A stretch of 64,000 bases of DNA, taken from contig NZ_VITI01000004.1 of assembly GCF_007827795.1 (NCBI RefSeq), forward strand, positions 186,001 to 250,000, written 5' to 3'. Below, piece by piece: positions 18,091-25,557 of this stretch. Positions within the stretch are counted from its first letter, which is position 1; the number at the start of each line of letters is the position of its first letter. Made by a program: the position numbers and the translations under genes. The notes under the pieces were generated by a model. That model saw only the letters and a list, made by a program, of their open reading frames with translations, searched no databases and was not told the origin of the DNA. The stretch comes from Azospirillum brasilense (GTDB lineage: Bacteria; Pseudomonadota; Alphaproteobacteria; Azospirillales; Azospirillaceae).

Positions 18091-18326
18091 GCCTGGAAAT
18101 CCGGGGCGGACAGCGCCTTGACGCTGTTGGCGGGGATGCCGCCGAGACGACTGATGTACTTGCCGATGGCGCCGGCCAGCGGCGTGAAGGTGCCGTCGCC
18201 AGCCATCTGGAGCGGGTAACCGCAGGTCATGATGTCGTCGCCGTTCGGCTCGCGGAAGGTCAGCTTGGCGACCTCCTCGCCATGGGCCTGGATCGGCTTT
18301 TTCAGGGTGACGGTGTTGTCGCTCAT
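18021..18326 (-). CDS. Tail assembly chaperone, Mu gp41 family
   Basis: A 101 aa protein. Start 18326 follows a GAGGAA site. The sequence KKPIQAHGEEVAKLTFREPNGDD is the Phage_TAC_7 pattern (read as two parts around HGEEV). The stop at 18021 overlaps the -1 extension. Two products are expected: this short form and a longer frameshifted fusion of about 147 aa. Both act transiently in tail assembly. Confidence 0.85.
   Translation of the reverse strand: MSDNTVTLKKPIQAHGEEVAKLTFREPNGDDIMTCGYPLQMAGDGTFTPLAGAIGKYISRLGGIPANSVKALSAPDFQACMMTIIPFFTAGLESPATENAD
18063..18069 (-). promoter_or_regulatory. Slippery heptamer T-TTT-TTC for -1 frameshifting
   Basis: Read on the minus strand the zero-frame codons are ATC CCT TTT TTC ACG. 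The heptamer TTTTTTC fits X-XXY-YYZ with both tRNAs able to re-pair after slipping back. The zero frame stops 42 bases later, whereas the -1 frame runs on to 17881. Confidence 0.8.
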
Positions 18327-18685
18327 CGGGATTCCTCGCACTTCATGCCTTCGAAGGTGACGGACACCTGCCCTTCGGTGGTGTCCAGCTCATGGGCCGC
18401 CTTGGTCCAGGCGTTGCGCAGCACGTAGACCTTGCCGGTGGCCAGCTCGGCGGTGACCGTGGCGTCGGTGATGTTGCGCAGGGCTTCCAGCGACAGCCCC
18501 GCGCTGTCCGAGATGTCGGCGGAGATGCTGGGGACGCGCGGCGTCTCCTTGTAGCCGTGGACGCCGTCCTGGCCGGCGATGCCCTCGCGCTCAATGTCGT
18601 CGGGCGACACGGTGAGGGAGCCGCGCAGGGCGTACTGGGTGCCGTCCACCTTCAGGTAGCAGACACCGGCGACTTTCTTGCTCAT
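18323..18685 (-). CDS. Tail tube protein (Mu gp40 family)
   Basis: A 120 aa protein forming the inner tail tube. Features are GVCYLKVDGTQYALRGSL near the start, VSPDDIEREGIAGQDGVHG and a beta-rich remainder, as in the Phage_tail_tube family. It overlaps the chaperone gene by four bases and follows the sheath gene. Confidence 0.88.
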   Translation of the reverse strand: MSKKVAGVCYLKVDGTQYALRGSLTVSPDDIEREGIAGQDGVHGYKETPRVPSISADISDSAGLSLEALRNITDATVTAELATGKVYVLRNAWTKAAHELDTTEGQVSVTFEGMKCEESR

Positions 18686-18700
18686 GGGTCAGGCCCTCCT

Positions 18701-20191
18701 TCAGGCCGCGTACTGCAGGCGGAACTGGGCCAGCACCGCGAAGACGCGGAGCTGGTTGACCAGGTCGGGCGGGTACAGGACGTTGAGACGGTTGGGGTCG
18801 GTCGGGTCGCGCTCGACCACCAGGTTCGCCTTGAACGCGGGCAGGTTCTCGACCAGCCCCAGCGTTTCCATCTCGGAATACTGGGCGATCAGCTCCGCTT
18901 TGATGATCTTCGGCGTGACGATCGCCTGCCCGGCGCCGAACGTGGTGCCATCGTTGGCCAGCTTGTGCCGGGCGTACTTGGTGGTGATGACCGAGCGCAG
19001 GCGGCGCAGGACGGTGGCCAGCGTGAACAGCGTCTCGACGTCGAGATAGCTGGGGTCGGGCTGGCCGTAGGCGTTGACCTGGTAGGTGGTGATGGCCCGT
19101 TCGATCCGGACGGTGCCGTCGATGCCGGTGGAGAAGGTGGCCACCCCGTCGAACATCAGGATTTGCCGTTCCGACATGGTGAAGCGGGCGGGCACCGTCG
19201 GCGCCAGGACGCCGACGAGCGGCAGGGTCTGGAGCGGCCGGGCCGGGTCGATGCGAAGCGATTTCGCGGCCTGCCCGGTCAGGGCGGCGGCCCACTCCCA
19301 GGGCGGCGTCGGGCTGGCGTTGTAGCCCATCACGGTGACGTGGGGATCGTTGCGCGCGTTGCCGAAGGTCGAGAGGTCGGACACCGTGCCGCGGCGCGCC
19401 GCGAAGACGTGGCCGTAGAGCTGGCGTGACCACGCCCAGCGGCCGGTCTGGTCATCCATGAAGCCCTTCAGGGCGTCCAGGCTGGCCGTGTCGGTGTAGG
19501 GGCAGGCGATGAAGTCGAAGGGTTCGTCGCCCAGCGCCGCGATGCCGGCGGCCAGGGCGGGCGCGGTGGCACCGTTGGCCATTGCCGTGACGGCGACGGT
19601 CAGGCCGGGAGGGGTCGCCTCGCCGCCCAGCGCGCCCAGGTAGTTGAGCCGCACGTCGATGTCGTTGCCGAGCGGCCCCTTGTTCTTGGCCGTCAGGGTG
19701 ACCGCCCCGCTATCCGCCGAAGCGGTGACCGGCAGGTCGGCCACGGCGGTGATTGCCGCGGCGAGCGCGGTGGCCACCGTGGCGGCGGCGCTGCCCGATG
19801 CCACCGCGATCTGCACCCGCTGCCCGGCGATGTAGAGCGACAGCGCGCCGGTGGCCGTGGCCGATCCGGTCAGGGCGACGGTGCCGGCGGCGGCCACCGC
19901 GGCGCCGGCGTCGGCGACGGGCAGGCACCAGATGGCGCCGAAATCGTCGTTGCGCCGGTAGAGCGCGACCATCCGGGCCAGGACGGAGCCGGCGCCGAAC
20001 AGGGTGACGGCCTGGTCGGGGGAGGACACCAGGACCGGCACGGCGGCGGCGGCGGTGCCGGCGGCGAGCCGCTGCCCGATCAGCAGGGCGCGCTGATCCT
20101 GGACGAAGTAGCTGGCCTGCGAGCCGTCCACCTCGGCGTGGAACAGCGGCAGGCGCAGGTTGGCCGGGATTTGGCTGAAAGAGACGGCCAT
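18701..20191 (-). CDS. Contractile tail sheath protein (Mu gp39 / L)
   Basis: A 496 aa protein. It has the N-terminal strand region (FSQIPANLRLPLFHAEVDGS), a middle domain with AlaGly-rich strands, and a conserved C-terminus with KAELIAQYSEMETLGLVEN and NPDRLN-like DPNRLNVLYPPDL. These are the landmarks of the phage sheath family. A sheath proves a myovirus-type tail. Confidence 0.93.
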   Translation of the reverse strand: MAVSFSQIPANLRLPLFHAEVDGSQASYFVQDQRALLIGQRLAAGTAAAAVPVLVSSPDQAVTLFGAGSVLARMVALYRRNDDFGAIWCLPVADAGAAVAAAGTVALTGSATATGALSLYIAGQRVQIAVASGSAAATVATALAAAITAVADLPVTASADSGAVTLTAKNKGPLGNDIDVRLNYLGALGGEATPPGLTVAVTAMANGATAPALAAGIAALGDEPFDFIACPYTDTASLDALKGFMDDQTGRWAWSRQLYGHVFAARRGTVSDLSTFGNARNDPHVTVMGYNASPTPPWEWAAALTGQAAKSLRIDPARPLQTLPLVGVLAPTVPARFTMSERQILMFDGVATFSTGIDGTVRIERAITTYQVNAYGQPDPSYLDVETLFTLATVLRRLRSVITTKYARHKLANDGTTFGAGQAIVTPKIIKAELIAQYSEMETLGLVENLPAFKANLVVERDPTDPNRLNVLYPPDLVNQLRVFAVLAQFRLQYAA

Positions 20192-20380
20192 TTACAGATC
20201 CTCCCCGTCCGCCGGGACCGGCAGAGCGGCGACGGTGGTCCGTTCGGACTGCACCACGTCGCCGTCGGCAAGCCGGCGCATCCAATACTGATCGCTGGGC
20301 ACCTCGGCCCCGGTGTCGGGCAAAGGCTGTCTGGTGACCGGGTCGCGCACGAGCGCGCCGGGCTTGGGCTTCACGTACAT
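20192..20380 (-). CDS. DUF2635 protein (Mu gp38)
   Basis: A 62 aa protein abutting the sheath start. MYVKPKPGALVRDPVTRQPLP and W/RRL at about residue 34 match DUF2635, which is always found next to the sheath gene in Mu-like tails. Role unknown. Confidence 0.85.
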   Translation of the reverse strand: MYVKPKPGALVRDPVTRQPLPDTGAEVPSDQYWMRRLADGDVVQSERTTVAALPVPADGEDL

Positions 20381-20391
20381 GCGTGACTCCG

Positions 20392-20946
20392 TCAGGTGGG
20401 GATGGGGAAGGCGCCCTCGGCCTCAAGCCGCCCGTCGGGGCCGGCGGCGGCCAAGTTGGGGTCGGCAGGGTCGATGCAGTCGACGCCGACGCGCGTGGCT
20501 TCGAAGGCGTCGGGAACGACGGGTTGCCAGAGCGTGTGAAACTTCCCGGAGATCCCGATCAGCGCCACCACAAGGGGGTGCCGTCCCTCGTCATTCGTGA
20601 TGATGCGCGTCTTGACGCTGCTGATCGCCTCGAACTGGCCCACCCAATCGGCACTGCAGAGCAGCCGGTCCAGGATCGTCTCGCACAGCGCATCGAGGGC
20701 GTCCTCGGCGTCCCCGTCCTCGCTCGCCTTCATCCGCACGTCGATGACCATGGTCAGGTCGTGCGTGAACTGCGGCGGGGTGCCGCCGTGGCGGGTCATG
20801 TCCTCGTCGTAGGTGTAGACGAGAATGGTCGGGTAGGTTTCGCCGATCTGCGGCATGAGACGGGTCGCATAGACCCGGTCCCCGGCGGTGGTGGCGCCCT
20901 TCAGCCGGGCGACCGTGGCCGCCCGGATCTCTGTCCGATCGAGCAT
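20392..20946 (-). CDS. Mu gp37-like tail terminator / connector protein
   Basis: A 184 aa protein. Start 20946 lies two bases after the stop of the upstream gene. The N-terminus (DRTEIRAATVARLKG), TYPTILVYTYDED and a central DLTMVIDVRM strand followed by DALCETILDRLL fit the gp37/tail-terminator fold. Its place between head-joining and sheath genes agrees. Confidence 0.7.
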   Translation of the reverse strand: MLDRTEIRAATVARLKGATTAGDRVYATRLMPQIGETYPTILVYTYDEDMTRHGGTPPQFTHDLTMVIDVRMKASEDGDAEDALDALCETILDRLLCSADWVGQFEAISSVKTRIITNDEGRHPLVVALIGISGKFHTLWQPVVPDAFEATRVGVDCIDPADPNLAAAGPDGRLEAEGAFPIPT

Positions 20947-20948
20947 CG

Positions 20949-21284
20949 TCAGGAATCCTTGAGCAGAACGCGGGCCATGCCGTGACCGTCCGGACGAACG
21001 TCCCAGACACGGCGGACCGTCCCGCGGACGACGAAGCGGTGGCTCTGCCCCAGTGCCACGCCGGCGGGCAGATCGGCCAGCCGGATCAGGAGCGACGGGG
21101 AGACGTCGGAGATCTCGGCGCCGTCTTCCACGCGGATGCTGACGAAATTCTCGTCGTAGATGCCGTCCATGGGATGGTCGGCGGCGCCCGGGCGGCGGAA
21201 GAGGATCTCGCGTCCATGCGCCCGTTCCCCGAACTCCTCCAGGCACGCCTCGTTGAGATCGTCATCGATGTCGTCGAGCATCAT
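20949..21284 (-). CDS. Head-tail joining protein, lambda FII-like
   Basis: A 111 aa protein starting MMLDDIDDDLNEACLEEFGE. An acidic helix followed by beta strands (FVSIRVEDGAEISDVSPSLLIRLADL, in two strands) is the pattern of the FII/ATPase-free attachment family. It lies between the capsid gene and the tail genes and is the last head gene before the Mu-type module. Confidence 0.65.
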   Translation of the reverse strand: MMLDDIDDDLNEACLEEFGERAHGREILFRRPGAADHPMDGIYDENFVSIRVEDGAEISDVSPSLLIRLADLPAGVALGQSHRFVVRGTVRRVWDVRPDGHGMARVLLKDS

Positions 21285-21300
21285 GCTCTCCTGAAACGCG

Positions 21301-21322
21301 AAAAGGCCGCCCGGAGGCGGCC
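21301..21322 (-). terminator. Terminator after the capsid gene
   Basis: On the minus strand: GGCCGCC, loop TCCG, GGCGGCC, then TTTT. It follows the major capsid stop by 28 bases and would reduce transcription into the tail genes relative to the capsid. Confidence 0.6.
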
Positions 21323-21350
21323 CGTTCGCAAAGCAATGGGGATCAGGGCG

Positions 21351-22373
21351 TCAGGTGCGCTTGCCCTTGATCAGGGACTTCGGGCGCGTGCAGTACTGCA
21401 GCGCGTTCATCTGCACGTCGAAGTTCCGGCCCTTGCCGTTGGGCATCGGGAACTGTTTGGCGTACAGGCGCTGCCCCATCGTGTTGACCGTATCCTCGTA
21501 GTCGGCCGGCGCGTAGACCGTGCGGAAGAGGCCGGGCGCGCCCTGCGGGAAGATGTGGCAGTCATCCGCGCCAATGAAGGACGTGTTGCCGACGGCGCCG
21601 CGGTAGTTCTCCCACACGATGCCGCCGAACTCGAACGCGCCGTAGATCTTGTTGCCGTTGGGAAGCACATAGCCCTCCCGCAGCACCTGGGCCATCGGCG
21701 TGCCCTTGTAGGACTCCACGACCTCCGGATGCGCCAGCAGATCGTCGAAGAAGGCATCGCCGCAGAAGGCGTGGATGCCGGTGTACGGCACGCCGTCCAG
21801 GTTCGTGGCGATGGTGCGGGCCACCGCCGCGCACTTCTTGCGCAGCACGCCGGATACCGGGCTGGCGTTGTCCAGGTCGAAGTCCACGACGGCTTCCTGG
21901 GCCACCTCGAACGCGGTGAACAGGTTCAGCGTCGTGCCGTCGGCGTAGGCCACGATGCCCTTGATGGCGCCGATGCGGGCGTATTCCTCGGTGGCCGCCA
22001 TGGACTGGGAATGGATCGCCATGCGCTCGGCGAGCTTGCCCTGGACGGTTTCCAGTTGGCTTTCCGAACCCCAGGCACGAACGTTCTGAACCTCCTCCGC
22101 CATCACGGCGTCGTTGATCTCGAAGTGGGGGACCACGAAGGGTCGGGCGACGCGCTTGCCCTTGTCGATCGTCTGGCCGGGGGCGCCGCGCGGCGACGGC
22201 TTGACCAGCGACAGGACGCCGTTCTTCTCCTCGACCATGATCATGGTGGTGGAGACGGACGATTCGGCGAAGATGCCGAGCTGGCCGATGCGGCCCGGCA
22301 CGAACTTGATCTTGTTGATCGCGTCGGTGAGCGAGCGGACGCTGAAGGCGTCCTGATTGAAAACGTCCAACAT
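21351..22373 (-). CDS. Major capsid protein, lambda gpE family
   Basis: A 340 aa protein; start 22373 gives MLDVFNQDAFSVRSLTDAIN. The next landmarks are FVPGRIGQLGIF, RPFVVPHFEINDAV, the VQNVRAWGSES hinge and the C-terminal GRNFDVQMNALQYCTRPKSL. These are characteristic of Phage_cap_E. The adjacent decoration protein gene supports a lambda-like shell. Confidence 0.93.
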   Translation of the reverse strand: MLDVFNQDAFSVRSLTDAINKIKFVPGRIGQLGIFAESSVSTTMIMVEEKNGVLSLVKPSPRGAPGQTIDKGKRVARPFVVPHFEINDAVMAEEVQNVRAWGSESQLETVQGKLAERMAIHSQSMAATEEYARIGAIKGIVAYADGTTLNLFTAFEVAQEAVVDFDLDNASPVSGVLRKKCAAVARTIATNLDGVPYTGIHAFCGDAFFDDLLAHPEVVESYKGTPMAQVLREGYVLPNGNKIYGAFEFGGIVWENYRGAVGNTSFIGADDCHIFPQGAPGLFRTVYAPADYEDTVNTMGQRLYAKQFPMPNGKGRNFDVQMNALQYCTRPKSLIKGKRT

Positions 22374-22393
22374 CCCAGGATGTCCTTTCAGCG

Positions 22394-22774
22394 TTAACGG
22401 GCGATGATGCCGACGACGGCGAGCTGGGCGATCTTGGCGGCCCGCTTGGCGGCGTCGTTTACGGTGTCGTCGTAGGTCAGCAGGGTGGTGTTGACCTCGG
22501 CGAAGCGGGTGATGGCGGCGGCCGACGTGTCGGCCGCGGTGGCGTCCACCGGGTAGAGCAGCACCGCCACGGCGGTTTCGGACCCCGTGGCCGGGTCGGC
22601 GGCGGCGGCCGTGGCCGGCTCGTATTTGCCGGACGCGGCGATCTTCCCGAGCACGGTGCCGGCGGCGAGCTGGCCGGCACCGGAAACGATGGTGACGGCG
22701 TCGCGGGAAATGCTCCGGTTGCCCTCGGACAGGACGAATTCGGCCGCGTGGCGGCCCTCGGTCAAAGCGGCCAT
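22394..22774 (-). CDS. Head decoration protein, lambda gpD family
   Basis: A 126 aa protein (AALTEGRHAAEFVLSEGNR, then a beta-rich body and a final AKIAQLAVVGIIAR). It stabilises the expanded capsid at the threefold sites. It stands directly upstream of the capsid gene, as in lambda. Confidence 0.88.
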   Translation of the reverse strand: MAALTEGRHAAEFVLSEGNRSISRDAVTIVSGAGQLAAGTVLGKIAASGKYEPATAAAADPATGSETAVAVLLYPVDATAADTSAAAITRFAEVNTTLLTYDDTVNDAAKRAAKIAQLAVVGIIAR

Positions 22775-22786
22775 GATGATCTCCGG

Positions 22787-23803
22787 TTAACGCGCGGTGC
22801 GCTGGTTGACGGTGTTGACGGCCTTGTCCCAACCGTTGGCCTGGGGCTGGCTGTTCGGGCGCGAGGTGTCGGTGACGACCGACTCGTCGCGGTCGGCGGC
22901 GGCCTCGTTGGCGATGGCGCAGGCCGCCTCCACCGTCAGGCCGGTGGCGACGGCGGCGATCAGGTTGCGGGCCATGTCGGGCCGGCGGAAACGCGCGCAG
23001 GCATCCTGGACCTTGCGGGCGTCCTCGATCAGGCGGGTGACGTCGGCCGCCGTCGCCGTGCCGGTGAGCAGGCCGGCGGTCAGCTCGGGGAACCCGGCCT
23101 TGGCGCAGAGGTCAGCGATCTGCCGGGCCTCGGCGGGTTTGGCCTGGTCAGCGGCGGGCGGCGGCGGCGCGGGGGGCGGCGGGGCGAGCTTGGCGGCGAT
23201 CGCCGCCGGCACCTTGGCGAAGCGGGCCGGGTCGACGCGGGCAAAGTTGGTGGCGTCCACCGCGTCGGTGACGACGTCGCAGAAACCCAGCTCCTTCGCC
23301 TCCGCGGCGGTCATCCAGGTGCCGCTGTCGGTCAGCAGTTCGTCGAGCTTGGCGTCGGCCAGCCCCGTCTTGGCGCGGTAGGCGGCGACCAGCGACTTGC
23401 GCATCTGGTCCATCACCTCCGCGGTCTCGCGCAGATCCTCGGCGGTGCCGGACGCCCACCATGAGACGTTGTGGACCATCATCATGGCGTTGCTGGGCAT
23501 CTCCACCGTGTTGCCGGCCATGGCGATGACGGAGGCAATGCTGCCGGCCAGCCCGTCGATCTTCACCGTCACCTTCGCCGGATGCGTCCGCAGCAGGTTG
23601 CCGATCGCCAGACCGGCGAAGAACTCGCCCCCGCCGCTGTTGATGCGCACGGTCAGGGCGGTGACCGGCCCCAGAGCCTTCAGATCGTCGGCGAAGTCCT
23701 TCGCCGTGACGCCCCAATAGCCGATCTCATCGTAGAGGTAGATCGTGGGGGGCTGTTGACCGTCGCCGTCGGCGGCGGCCTTGATGTCGTACCATTTGGC
23801 CAT
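22787..23803 (-). CDS. ClpP-type prohead protease with scaffold-like tail
   Basis: A 338 aa protein. The ClpP fold spans roughly residues 18-200: INSGGGEFFAG at 55-65, the nucleophile Ser88 in GLAGSIAS, and His111 in MMMVHN. The C-terminal 120 residues are Ala/Pro-rich and helical (APPPPAPPPPAADQAKP), likely the scaffold. It cleaves scaffold and itself during prohead maturation. This equals lambda gpC/Nu3. Confidence 0.88.
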   Translation of the reverse strand: MAKWYDIKAAADGDGQQPPTIYLYDEIGYWGVTAKDFADDLKALGPVTALTVRINSGGGEFFAGLAIGNLLRTHPAKVTVKIDGLAGSIASVIAMAGNTVEMPSNAMMMVHNVSWWASGTAEDLRETAEVMDQMRKSLVAAYRAKTGLADAKLDELLTDSGTWMTAAEAKELGFCDVVTDAVDATNFARVDPARFAKVPAAIAAKLAPPPPAPPPPAADQAKPAEARQIADLCAKAGFPELTAGLLTGTATAADVTRLIEDARKVQDACARFRRPDMARNLIAAVATGLTVEAACAIANEAAADRDESVVTDTSRPNSQPQANGWDKAVNTVNQRTAR

Positions 23804-23806
23804 GGC

Positions 23807-25324
23807 TCACTGTTCCTGCTGGTGGGGGTCCGGTTCGTCGGGGGACGGCGCCGGGCGGCCGCTGGCCAGCCCGTGGCGGGTTTCCCGCGCCTGGTCGGCG
23901 GCGCGCTGCTCGTCGATGGTTTCGATCTTGTCGCCGCGCTCGTCGGCGATCGCCTTGCGGGAGTTGATCCCGATGGCGATCTCGGTGCCCAGCGCCTCGA
24001 TGTCCTGCTTCGGGTTCAGGTACTCCCAGCGTTGCGGACGGTTCTCGAAGCTCTTCAGATCGGCGTCCGTCAGGCCCGGCGGCACGATCAGGGCCTGCGA
24101 GGCGACGGCCAGGTCGATGAAGCGGGTCCAGACCGGGCGGTTGAGCTGGAAGCCGACGAGCTGGTGCTGGTACATGCCGACCGTGCGCTTCAGCGTGTTG
24201 AAGGCGGCCCGGAAGGTGCGGTCGTTGGTCTTCTCCCAATCGCCCGACACCTCCTCGTAGATCAGGTCCAGACCGGCCGAGACGGTGCGCAGCGCCGAGC
24301 GCTCGAACGCCTCGTCGGCGCCCGCCGTCTCCTGCCAGTTGGTGAACTCCACCTCCTCGCCCGGCTCCAGGTACTGCATGGTGCCCGGTTCGAGCGCGAC
24401 CGCCGGCAGATCGCCGAGCTGCGCCTGAACGTTGCCCCAGGCCCGGGCCAGCTCGTCCAGGTCCATCGTGCCGTTGACCGCCCGCCGGACGAAGCCGACC
24501 AGCATCGTCAGCATCTGCTTGCGCAGCAGCGAGGCGTCCTTCCAATCGCCCAGATGCTTCAGGACGGTCACCACGACGGCGAGCCAGGGCAGACCGCGCA
24601 ACTGGCCGGCCGGAGCAAGGCGGAGATGGCAGACGTCGGCGGCGTCCACCCGGGACAATTGCCCGATGTCGAAGGTGTCCCCCAGCCCGACGTCGCCGGG
24701 GTGCTGCCGGTGCATCCAATAGGCGGCCCGCTGCCCAAGCCGGTTGCGCTCGATCCCCTGCAGCACCGGGTTGCTCCCGTTCGGGGTGGCGTAGCCCAGC
24801 GGCACCTGCTCCGTGGGAATGACCTGCAACTGCAACGGCACCGGCAGGGCGTCGGACGGGCGCCGGGTGCGCAGCCGGATGAAGGATTCGCCGCCTTCGA
24901 CCATCTCGTCGACGGCCTGCGCCTGAAGCCCATAGAAATCGTAGGCGCCGTCCGCGTCGGCGTAATCCGTCCAGCGGTCCCACAGGGCGTCGATGGCCTC
25001 CCGCACCGCCGGATCAGGGCAGAGCGAGCGCGGCACGATGCCGGTGCCGACGATGTGCGTCCGGTACAGCGTGCGGGCCCGGCGGCCATGCGGGTTGTTC
25101 CGCCCGAGGTCTCGGGAGCGGCGCACCAGCTCCGGCGCGCTCGCCTGGACGATGGCGTTCGGGCCGGCGCCAGTCGCCCGCCACCCCGCGAGGCGCCGGC
25201 CGGTCGACGCGCCGTTGAAGGCGGGGGCCGGCGGGGCCTCGTTGGTGGGCGCCGCCGGGGCGTTCGCCACCGGCAGGTAGAAGGCGGTGCCCTTCAGCCG
25301 GACCCTGATTTCCGCGTTGCGCAT
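23807..25324 (-). CDS. Portal protein, lambda gpB family
   Basis: A 505 aa protein. Markers are NAEIRVRLKG at the start, RRSRDLGRNNPHGRRARTLYRTHIVG around residue 90 (typical of lambda-type portals), and LLRKQMLTMLVGFVRR in the core. It forms the dodecameric DNA channel at one capsid vertex and docks the terminase. It is spaced by three bases from the protease. Confidence 0.92.
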   Translation of the reverse strand: MRNAEIRVRLKGTAFYLPVANAPAAPTNEAPPAPAFNGASTGRRLAGWRATGAGPNAIVQASAPELVRRSRDLGRNNPHGRRARTLYRTHIVGTGIVPRSLCPDPAVREAIDALWDRWTDYADADGAYDFYGLQAQAVDEMVEGGESFIRLRTRRPSDALPVPLQLQVIPTEQVPLGYATPNGSNPVLQGIERNRLGQRAAYWMHRQHPGDVGLGDTFDIGQLSRVDAADVCHLRLAPAGQLRGLPWLAVVVTVLKHLGDWKDASLLRKQMLTMLVGFVRRAVNGTMDLDELARAWGNVQAQLGDLPAVALEPGTMQYLEPGEEVEFTNWQETAGADEAFERSALRTVSAGLDLIYEEVSGDWEKTNDRTFRAAFNTLKRTVGMYQHQLVGFQLNRPVWTRFIDLAVASQALIVPPGLTDADLKSFENRPQRWEYLNPKQDIEALGTEIAIGINSRKAIADERGDKIETIDEQRAADQARETRHGLASGRPAPSPDEPDPHQQEQ

Positions 25325-25326
25325 GA

Positions 25327-25557
25327 TCAGTATCCCGAGCGCGGGGTGACGACGAAGCTGCGCACCGGCCGAGCCGTCCCGTTGGCCAGCTTGGCGGCGG
25401 CGATCTCGCGATCGATGACGCCGAGGGCCTTTTCGGCCTGGCCCAGATCGTACTCCACCGTCCGGTCGCCGGTGGTGACCCGCTTGCGCAGGCCGGTCAG
25501 GCGACGGATCAGGGTGGCGCGCTGCGCCTCCAGGTCGGACAGGGTTGCCATGGTCAT
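25327..25557 (-). CDS. Head completion protein gpW family
   Basis: A 76 aa helical protein. MATLSDLEAQRATLIRRLTG, TVEYDLGQAEKALGVIDREI are typical of gpW, which binds the portal after packaging. The start overlaps the terminase stop (ATGA). Confidence 0.82.
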   Translation of the reverse strand: MTMATLSDLEAQRATLIRRLTGLRKRVTTGDRTVEYDLGQAEKALGVIDREIAAAKLANGTARPVRSFVVTPRSGY

